Shown: positions 58,516 through 64,000 of the stretch, in pieces
How positions within the stretch are numbered: position 1 is the stretch's first letter
Layout of the letters: each line of letters opens with the position of its first letter
Assembly: GCA_945904015.1 (NCBI GenBank)
Contig: CAMDPK010000007.1
Location: forward strand, 18,548 to 82,547
Reading direction: 5' to 3'
DNA: 64,000 nt
From: Candidatus Kuenenia stuttgartensis
GTDB taxonomy: Bacteria; Planctomycetota; Planctomycetia; Planctomycetales; Planctomycetaceae
Program-made: the position numbers and the translations under genes
The notes under the pieces: generated by a model
The model's input: the letters and a program-made list of their open reading frames with translations, nothing else
Databases searched by the model: none
Told to the model about the DNA's origin: nothing

Positions 58516-59607
58516 ATGAATCGTGCGACCTCTGCGATTGTTTGTTCGAACGACGTGCCTGAGCCGCGCGACCGAGCGCGTTCGTCTGCCGAAGTGAGTC
58601 GCTGGGTCGCCATGATCGGTGCGGAATTAAGATCCGAAGAAGATGCGGGTGAGACCAACCAAGACACGCTCGCTGTCACCTTGGAATTCGGACGAGCCAC
58701 GATCGACCTCGCCGCTCAACCATTGCATGTGGGTGAATCATTGCGGCTCGATCAACTGGCGGACGAGCCGCTTGATCTGGTCGTCGAAGGTCGCTCGATC
58801 GCGCGTGGCGAACTGGTGGTCGTCGATGGTCAAATCGGTGTCCGCATCGTGGAGCTGTTGATGCTGTTGATGGCTTGGCTCGCTCTCGGCTCTGTGCCTT
58901 GCCAAGCAGATGAACGGCCACACGACCGGCTCACCGGGATTCTATTCGACGACGTCTCCGAGCGTCTCGAAACTCCGTTCGGGACAGTGCGTGGTTCGCG
59001 AACAAAGTTCGAAACAGACAACTCCTCCCCCGGAACTTCAAAGATCAGCGACGAACCTCTGAAACCAGCCTCGCCGCTGTTGCCGCGAAGACCAGACTCG
59101 ACCACGCGCGACACGACTCGCAGTCACGGCGGCAGCGCGATGAGTTGGTCGGCGACCGTGTGGTCGTTGCTGTTCGTGGTCGGGTTGATCGTCGTTGGTG
59201 CCAAGTGGCTCAAGTCGCGATCGCCTGCGGCCGCGCGCGGTTTGCCCAGCGAAGTTTTCGAGGTGCTCGGCCGCAAAGCCATCGACCAACGCACGTCGGT
59301 CGTGTTGGCTCGTTGCGGTTCGCGGCTGCTCGTGTTGAGCCAGTCGTCACACGGCCTGCAGTCGCTCGCGGAGATCACTGATCCCGTCGAGATCGACTGC
59401 CTCGCCGGTCTGTGCCGCGCAACACAACGCGACCAGACGCTCGTGGAAACATTCCGTTCGATGCTGCACAGGCCGACTGGTTCGAAGCCCGCAGCAGTAC
59501 CGTCCAAGAAAATCGCGCCGCCGAACGAACTCGACGATCGATTCGCCGCGCGGCTGATGTCAGCGAGATCTGTCGCCTCGCCATCCTTGTCGGAGGTGCG
59601 GCCATGA
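58516..59607 (+). CDS. fliN-fliO: FliN-FliO fusion protein
   Basis: 363 aa. Residues 48-113 are the FliN/SpoA switch domain (TLEFGRATIDLAAQPLHVGE, RSIARGELVVVDGQIGVRIV). It runs without a stop into LMLLMAWLALGSVPCQADE, which looks like the leader of FliO. A periplasmic region of about 70 residues, a second membrane segment (WSATVWSLLFVVGLIVVGAK) and the FliO cytoplasmic domain (EVFEVLGRKAIDQRTSVVLA, LLVLSQSSHG) follow. A FliN is normally cytoplasmic and separate. The first segment would place FliO with correct topology. An internal ATG at 58861 with GGAG six bases upstream could also start FliO alone. The stop overlaps the ATG of fliP by four bases. Confidence 0.85.
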   Translation: MNRATSAIVCSNDVPEPRDRARSSAEVSRWVAMIGAELRSEEDAGETNQDTLAVTLEFGRATIDLAAQPLHVGESLRLDQLADEPLDLVVEGRSIARGELVVVDGQIGVRIVELLMLLMAWLALGSVPCQADERPHDRLTGILFDDVSERLETPFGTVRGSRTKFETDNSSPGTSKISDEPLKPASPLLPRRPDSTTRDTTRSHGGSAMSWSATVWSLLFVVGLIVVGAKWLKSRSPAAARGLPSEVFEVLGRKAIDQRTSVVLARCGSRLLVLSQSSHGLQSLAEITDPVEIDCLAGLCRATQRDQTLVETFRSMLHRPTGSKPAAVPSKKIAPPNELDDRFAARLMSARSVASPSLSEVRP

Positions 59608-60422
59608 GAACGCTTACCGTGAGACGTCTATTCTGGGTGTCCATCGGGCTAATTGTGTTCGGCGTACTGGCGCTGACGGGACCAACGGCGCTTGCCGCCG
59701 AAGCCGCGCCGTTGGAGCCGAACAGCTTCGTCACGCCGCAATCGTTGTCGGCATCGTTGCCGTGGTTGATCGGCGCGACGGTGCTGAGCCTCGTCCCGGC
59801 CGTGCTGCTGATGAGCACCTGCTTCGTCCGATTTGCGGTTGTGCTGGGCCTGTTGCGGCAGGCGCTCGGCACGCCGCAGGTATTGCCCAATCAAATTCTG
59901 ATGGCCTTGAGTCTGTTCCTGACATTCACTGTGATGGCTCCGGTTTGGCGCGAATCGTATGAGACCGGTTGGAAGCCGTATGCCAGATCTGCATCTGCCG
60001 AGAACTCGTCGGCCGCGTTCGAGAAGGCGCTGCCGAAAATGCTCGCCCCGATCCGCCGCTTCATGAGCCGCCAGATCGAAGCCTCCGGAAACGCCGACGG
60101 CGTTTGGATGCTCCTGGATCTGCAACGTCAGCACGCCGGCGAAACCGACGCGCCCGAACCGAAAAGCTACGACGACGTGCCCATCTCAGTTCTGTTGCCG
60201 TCATTTCTGCTGAGCGAACTCAAGACCGGTTTCTTGATCGGCTTTCAATTGTTCCTGCCATTCCTGGTGATCGACTTCGTCATCGCCTCCGTGCTGACCG
60301 CGCTGGGCCTGACGACGATGACACCCAGTTCCGTTGCGCTGCCATTCAAACTCCTGCTGTTCGTGCTCATCGACGGCTGGTTCCTGACCGTCGGCATGTT
60401 GCTCGCCAGTGTGTCTTCTTGA
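59604..60422 (+). CDS. fliP: Flagellar export gate protein FliP
   Basis: 272 aa from the ATG at 59604, which gives a cleavable signal (VRRLFWVSIGLIVFGVLALT). The FliP core follows: LIGATVLSLVPAVLLMSTCF, ALGTPQVLPNQILMALSLFL, PLLPSFLLSELKTGFLIGFQ-like segment and IDFVIASVLTALGLTTMTPS. FliP forms the entry of the type III export channel with FliQ and FliR. The four-base overlap with the fliN-fliO stop indicates coupled translation. Confidence 0.96.
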   Translation: MRTLTVRRLFWVSIGLIVFGVLALTGPTALAAEAAPLEPNSFVTPQSLSASLPWLIGATVLSLVPAVLLMSTCFVRFAVVLGLLRQALGTPQVLPNQILMALSLFLTFTVMAPVWRESYETGWKPYARSASAENSSAAFEKALPKMLAPIRRFMSRQIEASGNADGVWMLLDLQRQHAGETDAPEPKSYDDVPISVLLPSFLLSELKTGFLIGFQLFLPFLVIDFVIASVLTALGLTTMTPSSVALPFKLLLFVLIDGWFLTVGMLLASVSS

Positions 60423-60492
60423 AGAGTGTCGAGTTGTGAGTGGCGAGTTAAATCGCCCACTCGCCACTAACAACTCGCCACTCGCCACTCTT
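60423..60492. repeat. Palindromic element between fliP and fliQ
   Basis: gagtgtcgagttgtgagtgg with its inverse (actcgccactaacaactcg and a second partial arm). It fills most of the gap between the two genes. Confidence 0.8.
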
Positions 60493-60494
60493 CC

Positions 60495-60761
60495 ATGACT
60501 CCCGACCAAGCCATCGAACTCACTCGCAACTCACTCTGGCTGGCGCTGCACCTCGCCGGTCCACTGCTGGCGGTGTGTCTGGTGGTGGGCTTGGTCGTCA
60601 GTGTGTTTCAAGCGGCGACTCAATTGAGCGATCAAACGCTGAGCTTCGTCCCGAAATTGTTCGCCGCCGTGTTTGCTGGAGCTGCGTTACTCCCCTGGAT
60701 GGCTTCGCGGCTGACGGAGTTCGCTCGGTTGCTGATCGAATCCATTCCGCACGGTGGGTGA
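60495..60761 (+). CDS. fliQ: Flagellar export gate protein FliQ
   Basis: 88 aa with two membrane segments (WLALHLAGPLLAVCLVVGLV and FAAVFAGAALLPWMASRLTE). The family motif VFQAATQLSDQTLSFVPKLF lies between them. Length and hydrophobicity are standard. It stacks with FliP and FliR in the export gate. fliR starts four bases after its stop. Confidence 0.96.
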   Translation: MTPDQAIELTRNSLWLALHLAGPLLAVCLVVGLVVSVFQAATQLSDQTLSFVPKLFAAVFAGAALLPWMASRLTEFARLLIESIPHGG

Positions 60762-60765
60762 TGCC

Positions 60766-61563
60766 ATGCCGCAATTCGCTCTCGCTGATCTGGCCGTGTG
60801 GTTGACTCCGTGGACGGCACAACTCGCGACGTTTGGATTGGTACTCTCGCGAGTCTCGGGATTGCTCGCGGTCGGGCCGTTGCTCGGTCGAGCGATCTTG
60901 CCCTGGCAAGCACGTGTCGGACTGGCTCTCGTGCTTGCGTTGCTGCTGACACCGTTGGTTGGCACGACAATGTTGACCTTCGATCTGGCGAGCTTTGTGC
61001 CGGCCGCCGCCACGGAACTTGGCTTGGGATTCCTGCTCGGCTGCGGATCGCTGCTGATCCTGTGGGCCATTCCGCTGGCAGGACGTCTGCTCGACCAGCA
61101 ACACGCTTTGCCCGCCGAAGAGGACGACGATCTGCTCGGCGGCTCGCCGCTCGCGCGCTGGATAACGCTGTGGGGAGCCGCTTGTTTTTTGCTCTGCTCG
61201 CCCATCAACGGACACCTGCAAGCGGTGAAGATTCTGGCCGACAGCTTTCGAGCATGGCCGCTCGGCGCTGCGACCGGATTTTGGGAATCCAACGTCGTGG
61301 CCGAACTCCTCCAACAATCTTGCCAACTCTCGCTGCTGTTGATCGCACCGGCACTGGCCGCATTGACGCTCATCAATTTGGGCTTCGGATTGCTCGGTGC
61401 CGCCGGACTGTCGGGAGCATCGACCAGCATCGGCAACACGACACGGCCGATCATCGCCGCCCTCGTGCTGGCGGCCAGCTTGTCCGGCATCCAACAGACC
61501 ATCTCCGACTCCGTCCGAGAGGGCATCACGGTTCTCGCCGACAACTCGAATACTTCCCGTTGA
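60766..61563 (+). CDS. fliR: Flagellar export gate protein FliR
   Basis: 265 aa; GTG at 60754 is an alternative start. FliR features are ATFGLVLSRVSGLLAVGPLL, VGLALVLALLLTPLVGTTML, ELGLGFLLGCGSLLILWAIP and a final INLGFGLLGAAGLSGASTSI. About six membrane segments. Length is normal for the family. It is the third component of the FliPQR gate. Confidence 0.94.
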   Translation: MPQFALADLAVWLTPWTAQLATFGLVLSRVSGLLAVGPLLGRAILPWQARVGLALVLALLLTPLVGTTMLTFDLASFVPAAATELGLGFLLGCGSLLILWAIPLAGRLLDQQHALPAEEDDDLLGGSPLARWITLWGAACFLLCSPINGHLQAVKILADSFRAWPLGAATGFWESNVVAELLQQSCQLSLLLIAPALAALTLINLGFGLLGAAGLSGASTSIGNTTRPIIAALVLAASLSGIQQTISDSVREGITVLADNSNTSR

Positions 61564-61582
61564 ATCACTCCGGCTCCTCTCA

Positions 61583-62389
61583 ATGGCACTGTTCGACGAA
61601 AACTCTGAGGCCCGCACCGAACGCCCGACCGAGCGTCATCGCCGGCAAGCTCGCGAGCGCGGCTTGGTCGCGCACAGCGTCGAACTGCTCACTGCGGCGC
61701 GCCTGGTGGCCATCTGGAGCGTGCTCTCCTGGTGGTTCGTGAAGTTTGCGACCACCGCCAGTGCCTTACTTCGAGCCACGTTGGAACACGCCGGCCCGAC
61801 AGGACTCCCACCCTCAACTGCGATTGTTCAGCTTCGAGACTTGGCGTGGACTTTTCTTGCGTCCGCGAGCTGGCCGCTGGTGACCGTCACCGCCCTGCTT
61901 CTGGTGGCCCACTTTTCTCAAATCGGCTGGCTCTGGCGTTGGGAGAATGCAGCACCTCAATTGTCGCGACTGTCACCGCTCGCGGGACTCCAACGCTTGG
62001 CGACTTTGGCGACAATTGGCCGTGCTCTAAAGCTGACCATAAAGGTCAGCCTCGTCGTCGGTGTGATTGGTTTCGTCGTGTCACCGCAATTAGTTTTTTT
62101 TCCAGCCAGCCCTTCCTCTGACGTCGCGAATCAAATCACGACGTTCGGCTCAGCCGCCGTGCAACTCGTCGCTCACGTCACTCTGGCCCTGCTGACATAC
62201 GCCGCACTGGACTATGCCTGGCAACGCTGGCGCTTCGAGCGTTCCTTGCAAATGACTCGCGAGGAACTCCGCGAAGAACTCCAAGAGATCGAAGGCGATC
62301 CACGCTTGCAGAGCTACCGTCAGGCCCAAGCCCGCCAACTCGCTGCCACTCCGATGCCACCCGAATCCAACACGATCCGTTCGGCGTAA
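61583..62389 (+). CDS. flhB: FlhB without its cytoplasmic autocleavage domain
   Basis: 268 aa from ATG 61583. The N-terminal signature (ARTERPTERHRRQARERGLV) and the four membrane segments (VAIWSVLSWWFVKFA; WPLVTVTALLLVAHFSQIGW; LKVSLVVGVIGFVV-like; VQLVAHVTLALLTYAALDYA) match FlhB. The linker MTREELREELQEIEGDPRLQ is also normal, but the protein then ends after QARQLAATPMPPESNTIRSA. The FlhB-C domain with its NPTH cleavage site, about 100 residues, is missing. That domain controls the switch from rod/hook to filament export. No frame downstream resumes it before the tRNA. It could be supplied by a separate protein elsewhere. Confidence 0.88.
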   Translation: MALFDENSEARTERPTERHRRQARERGLVAHSVELLTAARLVAIWSVLSWWFVKFATTASALLRATLEHAGPTGLPPSTAIVQLRDLAWTFLASASWPLVTVTALLLVAHFSQIGWLWRWENAAPQLSRLSPLAGLQRLATLATIGRALKLTIKVSLVVGVIGFVVSPQLVFFPASPSSDVANQITTFGSAAVQLVAHVTLALLTYAALDYAWQRWRFERSLQMTREELREELQEIEGDPRLQSYRQAQARQLAATPMPPESNTIRSA

Positions 62390-62509
62390 TAGGCTCGCAC
62401 ACGAACATTGTCGTGCTTGTATTTCACGACTCCCACTGCGATAACTCCGCCCGCCATCGACGAGGCATTGAGATGACCAGCGGCCACTCATGCCAAGTCC
62501 GGTTTTTCA

Positions 62510-62584
62510 CGGGCTGTAGCGCAGTCTGGCTAGCGCGCCTGCTTGGGGTGTAGGAGGTCGTGGGTTCAAATCCCGCCAGCCCGA
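62510..62584 (+). tRNA. tRNA-Pro (GGG)
   Basis: 75 nt. The acceptor stem (cgggctg/cagcccg) pairs completely, the D arm is gtagcgcagtctggctagcg, the anticodon stem-loop is cctgc-ttggggt-gtagg with anticodon GGG, and the T arm is tgggttcaaatcccg. The 3' CCA is not encoded. Confidence 0.95.
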
Positions 62585-62588
62585 AATG

Positions 62589-62628
62589 GACCTCGTTGAC
62601 AGATTTTGTCAACGAGGTTTTTTCTTTT
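62589..62628 (+). terminator. Rho-independent terminator after tRNA-Pro
   Basis: Stem cctcgttgaca / tgtcaacgagg with a short loop, then ttttttc. It is a very strong terminator for the tRNA and possibly the flagellar operon. Confidence 0.92.
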
Positions 62629-63010
62629 GGTAGCCGCTGAAGTTACGGTGTGTGGTCGATTCGAGTTGGCAATGGCAACCGAAGTCGATCGTTGCTCAGA
62701 ATACGATTGCCGATGCGAAGTTGGTGCTAGTGTCCTGTGTTGCAAATTCGTTTACAAACTTTCCCCACGATTTGTCGGGATTTGAAGCGGATTTCAATGC
62801 AACGAACTTACAACTCAGGACACTAGGCTTCATGCGATTATCGGGATGACAGGACGTCGTTAGAACTTTTCTGCTTTGGCCTCGAAGGCTGGTCTCGTAG
62901 CTTGGGGCGGATGCTCGGCGACTTGCATCGGTCGATGTGACCGACGCGCTTAGCAGCGATGCTGAGTCGACTGACGGATCTGGGATGCAAACCGTCGAAA
63001 AGAGGAAGGT
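62629..63010. other. Non-coding stretch holding a small transposable element
   Basis: About 380 bp between the terminator and the DUF1552 fragment. Apart from the repeat element at 62728-62825 I see no gene. Confidence 0.45.
62728..62825. mobile_element. IS630-type non-autonomous element (MITE)
   Basis: About 98 bp bounded by TA. Left end inward: TA-gtgtcctgtgttgcaaattc; right end inward: TA-gtgtcctgagttgtaagttc. Both match the left end of the IS630 element at 18910 over about 20 bases. There is no coding capacity, so it depends on a transposase in trans. Confidence 0.8.
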
Positions 63011-63820
63011 TCAACCTGAGGCGAGGCCCGAGAGCGTGCCGGTGCTCGAGGCGAAGGAGTCGACCTCCAGGCCGAGCCGTTGCAGCATGCTCACGAACAG
63101 ATTGCACAGCGGCGCGTTGTTCGCTGGGTCGAAGGCCAGGTGTTGGCCGTGCTTGAACCGGCCGCCAGCCAGCACCATCGGCATGTTCTTCGTGTCATGG
63201 CTGTTGCCGTTACCGAGGTTGCTGCCGAACAGGACCAGCGTGCTGTCGAGTAACGGCCGGCCTTCCTCCGCGGTTTCCTTCAGCTTGCCCAGGAGCCCCG
63301 CCAGGGCCTCGAGCTGGGCCTCTTCCACAAGTCGCAGTTGCTTAATCTTTTCGGGATCCTGACCGTGGTGCGACAGGTTGTGGTGATCGCGGCTCACGCC
63401 CGAAAGAGGCGGTACCAGTGCCGTTCCTTGAATCTGCAGGGTGATCAGCCGGGTCGAGTCGGTCTGCAGCGCCAGATGAACCAGGTCGTACATGAGCCGC
63501 GTGCGGCCGATGAGGTCGGCCTTGTCGGCGATGTCGACCGGCGGGTGGGCGTCGATCTTAGGCTTGGGCTTTTGCGCCCATTCTTCACCAAGCAGCATGC
63601 GTTGTTCCAGCTCGCGCACGGCCGCGAAATACTGTTCCAGCTTGGCTCGATCGGCGGTACTGATTTCGCGCTGCAATTGCCTGGCCCGCTCACCCACCTG
63701 GTCCAGGACGCTGCGGCCGTCGCGGAGCCGCCGCACCTGGGACTGCACTTCCGCCGCGCTGCCCTCGAGAAACAGCCTTGCGAAGACCTTCGACGGCAGT
63801 ATGTCGGCCGGGATCATCAC
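63011..63820 (-). pseudogene. C-terminal part of a DUF1552 gene
   Basis: 269 residues from an ATG at 63820. They cover the middle and end of DUF1552 (AKLEQYFAAVRELEQRMLLG; TRLMYDLVHLALQTDSTRLI; LDSTLVLFGSNLGNGNSHDT). The Tat leader and first domain (about 180 residues) are missing. Just upstream the frame is replaced by the tail of another ORF. The fragment is most likely what remains after an insertion or rearrangement. Confidence 0.75.
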
Positions 63821-63869
63821 GCCGCCCCGCGTCCAGGATAGGCTGCTGCTCCCACCCCTTTCAAGGTCG

Positions 63870-64000
63870 TCACTTCGATGGTTTCTTGTTGGATTGGTGT
63901 GGTGATTTCTTGGCGAGGAGTTTGGCGGTGGAGACGTGGTGGTTTGTCTTGCCGCTGGTTTGTTTGGGGCGCGGTTTCTTGGGACCGCGTTTGCGTTTGG
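63870..64000 (-). CDS. C-terminal end of an unknown, possibly transposase, ORF
   Basis: The last 43 codons of a minus-strand frame enter from the right edge of the window. The tail is very basic (RGPKKPRPKQTSGKTNHHVS, then AKLLAKKSPHQSNKKPSK). Such Lys-rich ends are common in IS4-type transposases, but this is a guess. It lies about 50 bp upstream of the truncated DUF1552 frame. Confidence 0.4.
   Translation of the reverse strand, partial: KRKRGPKKPRPKQTSGKTNHHVSTAKLLAKKSPHQSNKKPSK

Overview
The window reads as a chromosomal segment of a planctomycete (phylum Planctomycetota). The evidence is the density of families largely confined to that phylum: DUF1501, DUF1552 and DUF1592-type proteins, a multi-haem cytochrome c with a PA14 domain, Tat-exported Gfo/Idh/MocA oxidoreductases, a MoxR-DUF58-BatA-VWA cluster with many secreted partners, and a 'Verruco/Plancto-restricted' small protein. 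GC content is high, and many genes overlap by ATGA or GTGA junctions.

Layout. (1) 1-18.8 kb, all plus strand: a large DUF4175-like protein (5' end outside the window), then a beta-propeller-like protein, a DNRLRE-like protein, a PA14/PKD/TPR protein, a beta-helix protein and a double-DUF4159 protein, followed by MoxR ATPase, DUF58, BatA-like and VWA membrane proteins. (2) 18.9-20.0 kb: an IS630-family insertion sequence. (3) 20.2-26.1 kb, minus strand: DUF1592, a DUF4365 nuclease-like gene, DUF1552 and DUF1501. (4) 26.1-30.9 kb: a decayed accessory island holding genes with in-frame stops (retropepsin-like protease, membrane coiled-coil protein), a frameshifted antitoxin with a vestigial toxin start, an XRE regulator, a small membrane protein, two copies of a probable integrase tail and a 3' tRNA-Ser fragment that looks like an attachment site. 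(5) 30.9-46.2 kb: mostly core genes: mgtE, rpsI, rplM, sat, a glutamate dehydrogenase, Gfo/Idh/MocA, RbsD/FucU, yacG, an AMP-forming ligase, a sorbosone-dehydrogenase-like protein with a multi-haem cytochrome, and DUF3467. (6) 46.4-57.1 kb, minus strand: a second Gfo/Idh/MocA, a second DUF58, a nitrilase, a second DUF1501, hicBA, a TerC-family gene, DUF1802 and a large TPR protein. (7) 57.3-62.6 kb, plus strand: a heptosyltransferase-like gene, then fliN/fliO fused, fliP, fliQ, fliR and an flhB that lacks its autocleavage domain, then tRNA-Pro and a strong terminator. (8) 62.6-64 kb: a non-autonomous IS630-type element, a truncated DUF1552 gene and the end of another ORF, possibly a transposase.

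The most striking pattern is a set of roughly 50-105 bp palindromic elements of several unrelated families. Most sit at gene junctions. In five consecutive genes (3358-10059), and again in the TPR gene at 57.1 kb, the element lies in frame between the start codon and the hydrophobic core of the signal peptide, so the elements are translated as part of the leader. In one gene the element codes for part of the signal peptide core itself. Further copies are translated inside mature proteins. This resembles in principle the protein-coding palindromic elements known from Rickettsia, but the families and the start-codon preference here look distinct.
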